From positions 3,968,001 to 4,032,000 of the forward strand of contig NC_015160.1 of assembly GCF_000190535.1 (NCBI RefSeq): a stretch of 64,000 nt of DNA, given 5' to 3'. The position numbers and the translations under genes were made by a program. This DNA is from Odoribacter splanchnicus DSM 20712 (lineage in GTDB: Bacteria; Bacteroidota; Bacteroidia; Bacteroidales; Marinifilaceae). This document shows positions 17,600 to 26,137 of the stretch, piece by piece; the first letter of the stretch is position 1; each line of letters starts with the position of its first letter. The notes under the pieces were generated by a model that saw nothing but the letters and a program-made list of their open reading frames with translations, was not told where the DNA came from and searched no databases.

Positions 17600-18393
17600 C
17601 ATACGATACAGGGATGGATGCGTTGTACTCCTGATGGAAAGGAATCCGTGGTTTCTATGCCCGGAAAGTAGCGGAGTATTGCGAGAATTCGATGAAAAAA
17701 TTCGGAAACGGGGAACAGGGATTCGTATCCGGGAATTTATCCGACCCCCTGGAATAGGCTTATTTAGATTGGAGTACGGGTAAGTTATGGGAGAGTCTGG
17801 GAGACCAGGATAAAGCCCGGGCCTATATCGGAAAAGTCAGGCTTACCGGAATGTCTGGAAGTCCGAAGTGCGCTGATTTCAGGCCCGTCAGAATAAAGAT
17901 CGATGACTGAACTGGCAGGGAAAAACGGTAGGGACAAGGTTGTGTCGAGAGTAATCCGTTTCAGCAAGGTTGGTTTGTGCCTCACGATATCGAGGGTATG
18001 AAGGCATTGAGGGGAGAGGTTTTCTTTATTCAGGAATTGGAACTTTTCTTCGACCGTACGACGAAGGATTTTCTGTGGAGTGATTACTATAATCATCCCA
18101 ACGAACCCGATCATCATGTGCCTTTTTTGTTTAACTATTCTTCAAAACCCTATACGAACCGACCAGGCCTGTCTTCAATGAAGCTGTGCTGAAACTCGAT
18201 CCGAAATTTTATCCCGGCAAGAAGTTTATGGTAAAGGCCCTGAACAATTCCCCCCGAAAATGTCTATATCCAAAAGATCTGGCTGAATGGCAAACCGCTC
18301 GACCGATTGTGGATTTCCCATGACGAAATCATCTCCGGTGGCGAATTGGTATTTGAATTGGGTGATACCCCCAATAAGTCCTTAGGTCTATAA
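17600..18393 (+). pseudogene. GH92 alpha-mannosidase remnant
   Basis: In shifting frames this stretch reads as the C-terminal half of a GH92 exo-alpha-mannosidase. It shows an AYRNVWKSEV..FQARQNKD segment (about 17840-17905), then SNPFQQGWFVPHDIEGMKAL and DFLWSDYYNHPNEPDHHVPF (about 17953-18130), then PVFNEAVLKLDPKFYPGKKF and a C-terminal KIWLNGKPLDRLWISHDEII ending at 18393. Frame changes near 17760, 17840, 17910 and 18250, in-frame stops, and a deletion of roughly 90 codons after KPYTN (about 18155) make it non-functional. The 5' limit is uncertain. Glycans with alpha-mannose would have been the substrate. The motif assignment rests on recognised family motifs. Confidence 0.8.
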
Positions 18394-18399
18394 AATAAG

Positions 18400-18428
18400 A
18401 AGAGCTGTTCTGAGTCGGAGCAGCTCTT
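18400..18428 (+). terminator. Terminator hairpin of the GH92 remnant
   Basis: AAGAGCTG pairs with CAGCTCTT around a 13-base loop, followed by a T-rich tract, seven bases after the pseudogene stop. Confidence 0.6.
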
Positions 18429-18600
18429 TCTTTTAAGAAAAGACTACAGATTGGATTATATATTTGGTTATAGCAAATAAAACCAAAGTTTGTGACGATC
18501 CGGTGACGAAACCGTGAAAAAATAGTTACATCTTTTCTGATCCCCCCTCTATCCTTGTAAATAAATCTCCCTAAACCGTTGTTTTTTCAATTTCAATGAT

Positions 18601-18608
18601 TACCTTTG
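18601..18608 (+). promoter_or_regulatory. -7 promoter box for tRNA-Pro(TGG)
   Basis: TACCTTTG, 16 bases upstream of the tRNA. Confidence 0.6.
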
Positions 18609-18623
18609 CATCCGAATTCAAAA

Positions 18624-18698
18624 CGGGGCGTAGCGCAGTCCGGTAGCGCATCTGCTTTGGGAGCAGAGGGTCGCAGGTTCGAATCCTGTCACCCCGAC
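18624..18698 (+). tRNA. tRNA-Pro (anticodon TGG)
   Basis: Acceptor CGGGGCG pairs with CACCCCG except for a C-A mismatch at the sixth pair. Anticodon stem TCTGC/GCAGA encloses a loop with TGG, and the T-arm is GCAGG-TTCGAAT-CCTGT. CCA is not encoded. The mismatch lies in the 3' part, the region an integrating element would replace, and an integrase remnant begins about 100 bases downstream. Confidence 0.9.
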
Positions 18699-18799
18699 AG
18701 AAAATGAGACAGTTACGAAAGTAGCTGTTTTTTTATTGTCGTGATTTTTGGGTGAAATGGGTGGTTTTCGTCAACCAGAACGTCAACCAGAAATTTAGT

Positions 18800-19060
18800 A
18801 TGAATGCTTCTGTATCAGTGGTTTGTTACAAATCTAAGGTGCTTTCTAATGGAAAATCCCCTTTAATGCTTCGGGTTACAAAAGATAGAAAACCAAAGTA
18901 TGTAAGTTTGGGTATATTTGCTAGCATTTTGAAGAATACAGGTGTTAATATAGCTCTAATCTCCCAAGCATTAGGACACCAAGATATAAAGACAACAGAA
19001 ATATATCTTAGTAAGTTTGATGATAAGCAAATGGATGAAATTATGAGTAATTTACTTTAG
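18800..19060 (+). pseudogene. Tyrosine recombinase with internal deletion
   Basis: Residues 1-39 are an integrase N-terminal arm-binding segment (SVVCYKSKVLSNGKSPLMLR, then KPKYVSLG). The rest is the extreme C-terminus of a Bacteroidetes tyrosine integrase (NTGVNIALISQALGHQDIKT then TEIYLSKFDD) with the LGH box and the catalytic Tyr. Roughly 300 codons in between, including the Arg and HxxR boxes, are gone, yet the frame is kept across the junction near 18924. An 86-residue product could be made but cannot recombine DNA. Its place right after tRNA-Pro(TGG) marks a former integration event. Confidence 0.82.
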
Positions 19061-19448
19061 TTGCATCTAAAGTTGATAAATTTAGTAAGGTGAATTTTAG
19101 CCAGAATGGTATATAACAATGTATCTTCTGGCTATAGGTTTCCTAACTACTAGATCTGTGTAAAAAATCTCAATAAACAAACTTGTATGATTTAGAATCT
19201 ATTTTATGTCAATATTAGTTATTAGAATACTATTTATATAAAGAAAAGGGGAAAAATATCGCAGTTATAAATATTTATTACCTTTATATTTCTAACGATA
19301 TGTATGTAATAATAAAGATTCATCTATGGCATAATAGAGATTAGTATGCATTTTGTTTAAAAAAAATAAAAGGAATAGATATACTTGAAGTTGCTCAAAG
19401 GTTAGGTTTACCTGTAACTTCATATAAAAAATCCATTGTCTAGTTGGA
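19061..19448. other. AT-rich decayed segment, no intact gene
   Basis: The 388 bases hold no convincing gene. A short stretch at about 19372-19443 reads GIDILEVAQRLGLPVTSYKK and then a stop, which resembles the start of a CHC2/primase-type mobile-element protein; this is a weak resemblance. Confidence 0.3.
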
Positions 19449-19727
19449 ATGTATAAATGGCAGAACTTTACTTACATGAACACCAGATCGGTCACGTTGG
19501 GATTCTTTAACGACAAACTCGACCCTGTGAACTCGATACGATTCGATAAGTATGAACTAACGGAAATAAATTTCAATGGTGACACGTTTAACCCTTACCA
19601 GCAAAATAGCCCCTGTTATCATGTAAAGGATACTCGTGCGGAACAATCTTTATCAATAGAGCATATACCACTTGCCAACTTTCAACAGGTTTTAAATACA
19701 ATCTGGGAAGCTGAAAGTAAGAAATAG
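19449..19727 (+). CDS. Hypothetical protein fragment, 92 residues
   Basis: An open frame (MYKWQNFTYMNTRSVTLGFF at the start, IPLANFQQVLNTIWEAESKK at the end) without signal peptide or membrane segment. I do not recognise a family. Its position between an integrase remnant and toxin-antitoxin genes, and an abrupt start without a promoter box, suggest the 3' end of a larger mobile-element gene. A weak hairpin (AAGCCAG/CTGGCTT, 19743-19780) follows and could terminate it. Confidence 0.35.
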   Translation: MYKWQNFTYMNTRSVTLGFFNDKLDPVNSIRFDKYELTEINFNGDTFNPYQQNSPCYHVKDTRAEQSLSIEHIPLANFQQVLNTIWEAESKK

Positions 19728-19893
19728 TAATATAAAAAAGAAAAGCCAGTATTTTATATTATTTATAAAGTTGCTGGCTTGAATTTCATATTTTTACTTC
19801 TATTTACTATCAAACACTTGACAATATATCAAAAATAACCAACACTTAATAATCTGTTATTTCTAGCGTTTTTGTTTTGTCTTCAACAATCAC

Positions 19894-19901
19894 TATATTT
19901 G
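19894..19901 (+). promoter_or_regulatory. -7 promoter box for the first MNT/HEPN module
   Basis: TATATTTG, 19 bases before the MNT ATG; the surrounding block (CAACAATCACTATATTTGCA) is closely similar to the promoter of the second module at 21330-21350. Confidence 0.65.
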
Positions 19902-19919
19902 CAAAAAGAGAATGACTAC

Positions 19920-20219
19920 ATGAATCTGATTGAATTAAATATGGATAAAATCATTGCCTTGTGCAAGAAGTACAAGGTTAGTAAATTATTCGTATTTGGT
20001 TCTATCCTCACGAATCGTTTTAATAAAGAAAGCGATGTTGATTTCATAGTTAATTTCGACAAAGCACAAGTAACAGATTATTTTAGTAATTTCTTTGACT
20101 TGAAATACGCTTTAGAAGATATATTGGGAAGAGAAGTTGATTTACTGGAAGAACACGCTATTCGTAATCATTATTTGAAAGAAACTATCGAGCAAACCAA
20201 AGCATTAATATATGGATAA
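19920..20219 (+). CDS. mntA: MNT-type nucleotidyltransferase antitoxin
   Basis: This 99-residue minimal nucleotidyltransferase carries the GSILTNRFNKESDVDFIVNF signature (GSx..R..SDxDxxV) at about residues 25-45. MntA proteins neutralise the partner HEPN RNase by adding AMP to it. The ATG at 19920 follows the promoter box at the correct distance; a longer frame from 19872 would include the promoter. The stop overlaps the HEPN start by eight bases, so the pair is coupled. Confidence 0.88.
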   Translation: MNLIELNMDKIIALCKKYKVSKLFVFGSILTNRFNKESDVDFIVNFDKAQVTDYFSNFFDLKYALEDILGREVDLLEEHAIRNHYLKETIEQTKALIYG

Positions 20220-20550
20220 CTTTACCAAGAAACACTTGCAAGATATACTTAATGCGATTGATGACATTGAAACATTTTTCGAGGGACAACCAAAATTGTT
20301 TGAAGAATTTTGTCGAGATATACGTTTACAAAGAGCGATTGAGAGGTGCATTGAAATTATCGGTGAGGCGATGAACAGGATATTAAAAGAGAACAAGGAT
20401 ATAGCCATCACTAACGCTCGTAAAATCGTGGACGCTCGTAATTATATCGTACATGGTTATGATAGTCTTTCGGTTGATATTCTTTGGAGTATTGTTGTCA
20501 ATCACCTCCCCCGTTTGAAAAATGAAGTGGAAAAATTACTACAAGAATAA
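20212..20550 (+). CDS. hepT: HEPN (DUF86/HepT-type) RNase toxin
   Basis: This 112-residue helical protein carries the HEPN catalytic motif R-x4-H in ARNYIVHGYD (Arg76, His81) and the family pattern RAIERCIEIIGEAMNRI. HEPN toxins are ribonucleases that halt growth when unopposed. The frame is intact and the active-site residues are present, so this module looks functional. It begins inside the end of mntA. Confidence 0.88.
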   Translation: MDNFTKKHLQDILNAIDDIETFFEGQPKLFEEFCRDIRLQRAIERCIEIIGEAMNRILKENKDIAITNARKIVDARNYIVHGYDSLSVDILWSIVVNHLPRLKNEVEKLLQE

Positions 20551-21330
20551 TATTAAGCGGTAAATCCATTTAGTGGAAAAATACAAAATTCTACTCTCTA
20601 TATACAATTATAAATGGCACTATAAAATATTTGTTTGTCCTTTATTTTTATTATTAAAAGGCAAACAGGCTGTAATTCCCGCTGGAACATCTATTTCTGC
20701 AACCGTGGCAACAGATACTTATATTAAATTGTAATGCAAAAGGGGTGATTATTATTTAAAAATGTCTGTTTATAATCATATTTTGTTAATATGATTTTAC
20801 GTTGACTCATCGTGCGTATGTCAACTTGGGTGCGAGGGGATGATAGACTTCGGTTTGGGATTTCTAAAAATATCAGGATATAACATTTGTAATCTCTCCA
20901 TGTTTACATACCTGAATAAATCCATTTCATGGAAAATTCGATAATGTTCTACACCAAACCATTCTGAATTGGAGGTTTTTCCTTTCTCATGTAATTTCAT
21001 AGGAACAAATTTTTCTAACAAACAAAAGAGTATCTAATTCAGGAAAGAACATCAGACCAATCATTTACATGTACAAAGGTACTTGTAGAATAGGATACGA
21101 CAAAGTAAATATGCCAGAATATCAAATATTTATGTATGTAATGATGTATTGATTCATTTTTATGTAGACAGCTTTGAAGATAAAGAATATTGCATTTTAG
21201 ATATTCCTCATAACAGAATTGTAGTTAGTGAGCGATTTCCTTCATTTTAGGTATTATATGCCAACTCTGAGGAAAAGTCACTGACTTAAATATTTAACCA
21301 TTAGTTGCTCGTAACATCATGGTTTTCTCA
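20551..21330. other. AT-rich spacer between toxin-antitoxin modules
   Basis: About 780 bases without a supported gene. A 66-codon minus-strand frame at 20821-21021 (MLEKFVPMKLHEKGKTSNSE at the start) has protein-like composition but no promoter and no known family, and may be a remnant of the mobile island. Confidence 0.3.
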
Positions 21331-21341
21331 TCAACATTCAC

Positions 21342-21349
21342 TATTTTTG
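21342..21349 (+). promoter_or_regulatory. -7 promoter box for the second MNT/HEPN module
   Basis: TATTTTTG 15 bases before the ATG, in a block nearly the same as the promoter at 19880-19910. Confidence 0.6.
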
Positions 21350-21363
21350 CAAAAAGAGCAAAT

Positions 21364-21660
21364 ATGAAACAAGCTATTATCAATAAACTAAGAGAGTTCT
21401 TCACGCTACAACCAGTTGAGAAAGCATGGGTGTTTGGTTCTTATTCTCGTGGAGAAGAATCAAGGGAGAGTGATATTGATATACTTGTACGCTTTGACAA
21501 GAATGCTAATGTTACTCTTTTCAAGTATATCGGTATTGTGAACGCCTTACAATCTCTTCTGCACAAGAAAATTGATTTGGTGGAAGAAGGACAGTTGAAA
21601 GATTTCGCTAAAGAATCGGCTGAACAGGATAAAATATTGATCTATGAGAGAGAAGCCTAA
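21364..21660 (+). CDS. mntA: Second MNT-type nucleotidyltransferase antitoxin
   Basis: This 98-residue protein shows GSYSRGEESRESDIDILVRF at about residues 26-45, the same nucleotidyltransferase core as the first module but of a different sequence group (SRGEESRESDID). It should modify and silence the HEPN protein encoded next. The ATG at 21364 is favoured by the promoter box. It overlaps the HEPN frame by 17 bases. Its partner toxin is frameshifted, so the antitoxin now appears to be an orphan. Confidence 0.85.
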   Translation: MKQAIINKLREFFTLQPVEKAWVFGSYSRGEESRESDIDILVRFDKNANVTLFKYIGIVNALQSLLHKKIDLVEEGQLKDFAKESAEQDKILIYEREA

Positions 21661-21990
21661 AGATATCAACCGCTTGTCCCATATAATAGAGGCAATTGAT
21701 AACTTGTTCGAAGTTACTAAAGGTATCAGTTTTGACGGGTACAAGGGAAATAAGACACTCCGTTTGCCGTTATCAAAAATTTACAGATAATTGGAGAAGC
21801 GGCATATTTACTGACAAATGAATTTAAAGAAAAGCATCCAGAAGTTGAATGGAAAGTTATAATTGGAATGCGCCATGTTTTGGTACATGATTATTATCAA
21901 ATCAGTGATGAAATGGTGTGGGCTACAATTCAAACAGAACTACTGCCATTAAAAGAGAAGGTTGAGTTATACAAACGTAAATTAGAATAA
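21644..21990 (+). pseudogene. hepT: HEPN (DUF86) toxin, frameshifted
   Basis: From the ATG at 21644 the frame runs about 40 codons (PKDINRLSHIIEAIDNLFEV, then GYKGNKTLR). Near 21763 one base appears to be missing in a T-run (CGTTTGCC where CGTTTTGCC would keep frame). The correct frame then continues as NLQIIGEAAYLLTNEFKEKH, and MRHVLVHDYYQIS, which includes the R-x4-H motif, to a stop at 21990. So all HEPN residues are encoded but split. Loss of a toxin after decay, or a sequencing error in the homopolymer, would both explain it. Confidence 0.85.
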
Positions 21991-22016
21991 AATATCATCA
22001 CAGATAAAATATACTG

Positions 22017-22046
22017 GCAATAGATTCACTTCTATTGCTTTTTTTA
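22017..22046 (+). terminator. Terminator after the second toxin-antitoxin module
   Basis: GCAATAG (22017-22023) pairs with CTATTGC (22032-22038) and runs into a T-tract. Confidence 0.65.
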
Positions 22047-22351
22047 TTTGGTGGAAAATTGTAGCAAATTTAATTATATATACCCAATAGAAATATTATT
22101 CACCAATTTACGTATTTCAATTAGAGATATGAATTAAATTGAAATTTTATGTATAACCAATTAATAACAAAAAGTATGTGTATAAAAATCATATTCCAAC
22201 CACCATAATTTAGTGCTAAATTGTTTATATATAAGCTATATATTACTTATATTTAACAAGGTGTAAGAAAGGGGGAGAGAGGGAGGATAGAATCGCTTGC
22301 CGATCGTTGGTACGTGGCTGTGAATCTATTATCTTTATGCCGTAATAAAAT
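22047..22351. other. AT-rich spacer, no gene seen
   Basis: About 300 very AT-rich bases before tag. Composition changes sharply at about 22255, where the GC-richer backbone resumes; this may be the right edge of the island that starts at tRNA-Pro(TGG). Confidence 0.35.
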
Positions 22352-22948
22352 ATGATGATGATGCAGGATATAATAAACGGACGCTGCGGTTGGTGTAAAA
22401 CAGACGAACTGTATGTGAAATACCATGATGAGGAGTGGGGAAAATTGGTAACCGACGATAGGAGGCTGTTTGAGTTTCTGGTGTTGGAGAGTGCACAGGC
22501 GGGCTTGAGTTGGATAACGATTCTTAGAAAACGTGAAGGATATCGTAAAGCTTTTTACAATTTCGATGCCGGATTGGTTGCACAAATGACCGATGAAGAT
22601 GTCGAACGGTTAATGCAGTTTGACGGTATTGTGAAAAATCGTTTGAAAATTAAGTCGACAATCACCAATGCAAGGCTATTCCTTGCCATACAAAAGGAGT
22701 TCGGTAGTTTCTATGATTATACACTGTCGTTTTTTCCTGACCGGAAGCCGATTATCAATGCTTTTCGGTCATTGAGTGAAATTCCGGTGTCTTCACCCGA
22801 ATCCGATGCCATGAGTAAAGATATGAAAAAGCGTGGATTTAAATTCTTCGGAACTACGATTTGTTATGCCCATTTGCAGGCTTCAGGGTTTATCGACGAT
22901 CATCTGACGGATTGTTTGTGTCGGAAAGTTGTCCGGCAGGATGGATAG
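22352..22948 (+). CDS. tag: DNA-3-methyladenine glycosylase I
   Basis: The enzyme removes 3-methyladenine from alkylated DNA. The 198-residue protein has the Tag signature: N-terminal zinc Cys residues in GRCGWC, the catalytic-region stretch YHDEEWG, FEFLVLESAQAGLSWITILR, and the C-terminal ICYAHLQASGFIDDH that supplies zinc ligands. The start falls in a run of four consecutive ATG codons (22352-22361); any could be used, which would change only the first three residues. Confidence 0.95.
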   Translation: MMMMQDIINGRCGWCKTDELYVKYHDEEWGKLVTDDRRLFEFLVLESAQAGLSWITILRKREGYRKAFYNFDAGLVAQMTDEDVERLMQFDGIVKNRLKIKSTITNARLFLAIQKEFGSFYDYTLSFFPDRKPIINAFRSLSEIPVSSPESDAMSKDMKKRGFKFFGTTICYAHLQASGFIDDHLTDCLCRKVVRQDG

Positions 22949-23087
22949 GGAATACGTTATATATGAGTACATGGTTATCATCAGATTAAAGATGAGATGG
23001 CTTGGAACACAATACAAAAAAAGAGTTCTTCGGTTTATGCTCTAAGTCGTGGCATTCTGTCGGTCATAGCCTGGAGGATGAATTTGC

Positions 23088-23132
23088 ATTTTTTAGCCAG
23101 GCTGCAGGTTTTCGGATACCTGGCTAAAAAAT
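23088..23132. terminator. Bidirectional terminator between tag and the ars operon
   Basis: Perfect 14-bp arms 23088-23101 and 23119-23132 with A/T-tracts on both sides lie between convergent transcription units. Confidence 0.75.
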
Positions 23133-23162
23133 GATCAGATCGGATTGAAGGGAAATAGCGGT

Positions 23163-24131
23163 CTATAAGATCATATTGAATATAAATCCCGATAGGATAA
23201 TAAAAGCGGCCACTGTGCCGAAGAATATCCCGATCAGCCGCCAGGTCATCACTTTCTTTAAAAGTGTCGCTTCGGGTAATGAAAGCCCTACTACGGCCAT
23301 CATGAACGCAATGGCTGTTCCTACCGGGATTCCTTTGGCTACAAAAACCTGAATGACAGGAACAATCCCTGCAGCGTTGGCATACATGGGAACTGCCAGA
23401 ATGACCGACAACGATACTGCATACCAGTGTTCTTTCGACATATAAGTTTCGAAAAATCCTTCGGGGACGAATCCATGCATGGCTGCTCCGATGCCAATAC
23501 CGATGATCACATATAGCAATACACCTCTTACAATACCCCAGGCATCACGCAGAATGACCGGTAACCGTTTCATAAAAGGCGTTCCGGTATTTTCCCAGGA
23601 TTCACTTTCTGTTTCCGAATTTTGCTGAATGCTTTTCACCCAATCGCTTAGGTAACGTTCTAACCTGAAACGGTTCAAAACGATTCCGCCGATAATTCCC
23701 AATAAAATACCGCTTACCACATATACAACTGTGATTTTCACTCCGAATGTACCCAGGAACATGGCTACCGCTACCTCATTTACCAGCGGAGAGGTAATCA
23801 GGAAGCTTAACGTAACTCCCAGGGGAATCCCGCCTTTGACGAAGCCGATGAATAACGGAATGGATGAGCATGAGCAAAATGGCGTTATCGCTCCGAACAA
23901 AGCGGCAAATACATACTCCAGCCCATATAACCGGCGGGTAGTTAGATAGTGACGTAACCGCCCGATCGGGAAATAAGCATTTACTACTCCCATCACTACG
24001 CTGATTAAGAATAATAATAGGATGATTTTCACCGTATCGTAAAAAAAGAAATTCACGGCTTCTCCCAGATGACTTTTTGCCTCTAGGCCGAAAATCCCGT
24101 TGACCAACCAATCTGCAAATTTCTGTATCAT
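23163..24131 (-). CDS. arsP: ArsP-like permease (DUF318 family)
   Basis: This 322-residue membrane protein has about eight to ten hydrophobic segments in two halves and the diagnostic PFCSCSSIP motif at residues 85-92. Characterised members (ArsP) export trivalent organoarsenicals using these cysteines. It is the last gene of a minus-strand run behind an ArsR regulator, which supports an arsenical rather than generic permease role. The specific substrate is inferred. Confidence 0.85.
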   Translation of the reverse strand: MIQKFADWLVNGIFGLEAKSHLGEAVNFFFYDTVKIILLLFLISVVMGVVNAYFPIGRLRHYLTTRRLYGLEYVFAALFGAITPFCSCSSIPLFIGFVKGGIPLGVTLSFLITSPLVNEVAVAMFLGTFGVKITVVYVVSGILLGIIGGIVLNRFRLERYLSDWVKSIQQNSETESESWENTGTPFMKRLPVILRDAWGIVRGVLLYVIIGIGIGAAMHGFVPEGFFETYMSKEHWYAVSLSVILAVPMYANAAGIVPVIQVFVAKGIPVGTAIAFMMAVVGLSLPEATLLKKVMTWRLIGIFFGTVAAFIILSGFIFNMIL

Positions 24132-24167
24132 AATCGAATTGTTTACTTCTCTCTTGTCATTATAAAA

Positions 24168-24632
24168 TTATTTGAATACCGTTCCCAGATCTTCTGCTGA
24201 AATAAAGCCTGTGTGCCGGAATATTTCATGTCCGTTATTATCTAATATGATTTGTGTAGGAATGGCGGCGATCCCGAAATATTTCGTCCATTCCTGTGTT
24301 TCTTGCTTCGACACATTCATAAACCGAACTTTAACTCTTTTGCCGTATGTTGTTCGGATATCTTCCATGACACGTTCCATTTTCCGGCAGCTTATACAAC
24401 CCATCGCTCCGAATTCCAGAAAAGTATATTGCAGTCCTGTATCGCGTCGGTCTTTGTAGTTGTACAAGATTTGTATGCTATCTGCTATGCTTGCTGCCGT
24501 CGTTTCGTTTTGCATCCGGCTCATTCGGGTGGAACCTAGCCGGATGAAAGTATCCTGTAATGCAAGGAGAACTATAAGGATAACTATAGGTAAAGTAACC
24601 GTTATTCCTGTTTTTATCAGTTGTCTTTTCAT
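24168..24632 (-). CDS. Membrane-anchored thioredoxin-like protein
   Basis: The 154-residue protein has one N-terminal membrane helix (about 8-26) and an extracytoplasmic thioredoxin fold. The redox motif is CISC (Cys79, Cys82) and the cis-Pro loop is AAIPTQI. It is probably a periplasmic disulfide exchanger reduced by the CcdA-like membrane protein encoded immediately upstream (15-base gap). In this operon it likely serves arsenical reduction. Confidence 0.85.
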   Translation of the reverse strand: MKRQLIKTGITVTLPIVILIVLLALQDTFIRLGSTRMSRMQNETTAASIADSIQILYNYKDRRDTGLQYTFLEFGAMGCISCRKMERVMEDIRTTYGKRVKVRFMNVSKQETQEWTKYFGIAAIPTQIILDNNGHEIFRHTGFISAEDLGTVFK

Positions 24633-24647
24633 TCCTTCCTCCGATTT

Positions 24648-25352
24648 TTATAATAACCTGATCAGATAATAGAGGCCGGTGCCGGTGAATAACCAGCCGA
24701 CAATCCTTCGCATCCATCGTTCGAACACCTGTAGGCGATTGTAGAAACGTCCGATTCCTGCAATACTGTAGGCCAGCAGCCAGGCCACTACCGCTACCGG
24801 TAAAGCTGTGGCTACAGCAAAAACAACAGGAAACCACATCCCGCCTGTTGAGATCGCTGCCATCGGTATCAGCAGACCGAAGTAGAAAACCCCGCTTGTC
24901 GGACAGAAAGCCAAGGCAAATAATATACCCAATGTCAGACTACCTACACCACCTTTCAGGTTTTGCAGTTTTTCATTGTCTCCCGAAAAACCGAATTTCG
25001 GAAGATTCAACCGTTGACCCCATAGCATAAATCCACCGGTAAGCAATAGTAAAGGTGAAATAATCCATTTCCCCCACTGACTGATTCCTTTTTGTATGGC
25101 GAACATACTTGCTCCTTCCCGTAAAATGGGGATAACCAGCAGGCCCAGGACTGTATAGGTAATAATCCGCCCCAAGGTATAAAGTAACCCGTTTCGAAAA
25201 ATTCGTTTCCGGTTACCGATATCCCGGCTGATAAAACCGATAGCCGTTATATTTGTTGCTAAAGGGCAGGGGCTTATTGCGGTCAGTAAACCCAGTACGA
25301 AAGCTGTCGCGACAGGTAGACCGCTATTCATCAAAATGTCCGGAGATTCCAT
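24648..25352 (-). CDS. arsG: CcdA-like / ArsG-family membrane transporter
   Basis: The 234-residue polytopic protein belongs to the CcdA/DsbD-type family: about six membrane segments and paired Cys-Pro sites in AISPCPLATNITAIG (Cys29) and ALAFCPTSGVF. In Bacteroidetes the copy linked to arsR and ArsF-like thioredoxins is annotated ArsG (aromatic arsenical efflux). A simple electron-transfer role (moving reductant to the periplasm for the two thioredoxins beside it) is equally compatible. Adjacent genes are 3 and 15 bases away. Confidence 0.78.
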   Translation of the reverse strand: MESPDILMNSGLPVATAFVLGLLTAISPCPLATNITAIGFISRDIGNRKRIFRNGLLYTLGRIITYTVLGLLVIPILREGASMFAIQKGISQWGKWIISPLLLLTGGFMLWGQRLNLPKFGFSGDNEKLQNLKGGVGSLTLGILFALAFCPTSGVFYFGLLIPMAAISTGGMWFPVVFAVATALPVAVVAWLLAYSIAGIGRFYNRLQVFERWMRRIVGWLFTGTGLYYLIRLL

Positions 25353-25355
25353 TAT

Positions 25356-25787
25356 TTATTTCATCAATATTTCAATTTTTTCTTTCAATCCTGCTTTAAA
25401 TCCTTCGGGATCGCTTGTTGCCTTCGAAAAAGCAAATTCTGTCATATTGTTTCGCTGTTCCTGCCCATCTTTCCAGCGATTTACAAACAGAGATGACCAG
25501 GTGACTTCATACCGATCCGCTATTTTTTCTCCTTCTTTATCCGAAATATCTACTGTCCGGTATACGATCTGTCCGGTTTTCACTGCTTCTGCGAGACTTC
25601 CTGTCAGCAATTCTTTTGTCTGTGCCTCGATGCTTTTACAAGTCATACAACGTTGTTTCCCATGAAAATAAATTACCTCCACCCGGTCGCCGGTTACGGT
25701 TTGTTCCTGTAGCTGCAAGTTTCTGCTTTGCTTTTCTCTGCAGGCGGAGAATAGAGTCAATGTAATCAATAAAGTTGTGAGTCGCAT
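25356..25787 (-). CDS. arsF: ArsF-like thioredoxin-fold lipoprotein
   Basis: The 143-residue protein has a lipoprotein signal (lipobox LFSAC, Cys16) and a thioredoxin-like region with KQRCMTCKSIE (Cys47, Cys50). It resembles the ArsF family, described as a subunit of nitro-aromatic arsenical reduction, next to ArsG as in arsEFG-type operons. No ArsE is visible in the run. It lies six bases after the small thioredoxin gene. Confidence 0.75.
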   Translation of the reverse strand: MRLTTLLITLTLFSACREKQSRNLQLQEQTVTGDRVEVIYFHGKQRCMTCKSIEAQTKELLTGSLAEAVKTGQIVYRTVDISDKEGEKIADRYEVTWSSLFVNRWKDGQEQRNNMTEFAFSKATSDPEGFKAGLKEKIEILMK

Positions 25788-25793
25788 GGTCGT

Positions 25794-26027
25794 TTATTTT
25801 ACAAGTAACTTTTTAACCTCACTAACGGTCGGCTTTCGGCCGCTCGATACCACTTTACCGTCGATTACCAAGGCCGGCATGCTCATTACGTTATACTTCA
25901 TAATCTCGGTCAGTTCCTCTACTTTTACGACCTTCGCTTCAATACCGGTTTCCGATACAGCTTGTATTACTGCTGTATAAAGTGCTTTACAACTTGCACA
26001 GCCTGTTCCTAATACTTTAATTTCCAT
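25794..26027 (-). CDS. Small glutaredoxin-like thioredoxin (MTH895 type)
   Basis: This 77-residue cytoplasmic protein has GTGCASCKALY (Cys10, Cys13) and SMPALVIDGK, the features of the MTH895/TM0996 small redox proteins common in ars operons. It is the first structural gene after arsR, separated from it by an operator-like dyad. Confidence 0.85.
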   Translation of the reverse strand: MEIKVLGTGCASCKALYTAVIQAVSETGIEAKVVKVEELTEIMKYNVMSMPALVIDGKVVSSGRKPTVSEVKKLLVK

Positions 26028-26081
26028 CGTTTCAAAATATTAAATAGTGAATAATTCTCATCATACAAGATTCTTGTTATT

Positions 26082-26112
26082 ATTGTTTGTAATTCGTAGA
26101 ATTACGAACAAT
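26082..26112 (-). promoter_or_regulatory. ArsR-type operator dyad before the ars structural genes
   Basis: 14-base arms 26082-26095 and 26099-26112 (ATTGTTtGTAATTC / GAATTACGAACAAT) are complementary with one mismatch and a three-base centre. The half-site ATTGTTCG recurs upstream of arsR. Confidence 0.65.
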
Positions 26113-26137
26113 ATTCGCATAAAAAAGCCTGCTGTTT

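Noticed and set aside
20821..21021. 66-codon minus-strand frame
   Set aside because: Protein-like composition but no promoter box, no partner and no known family; noted only within the spacer entry.
22352..22363. Run of four ATG codons as a possible phase-variable tract
   Set aside because: Whole-codon repeat changes would only add or remove Met residues; no frame switching would result.
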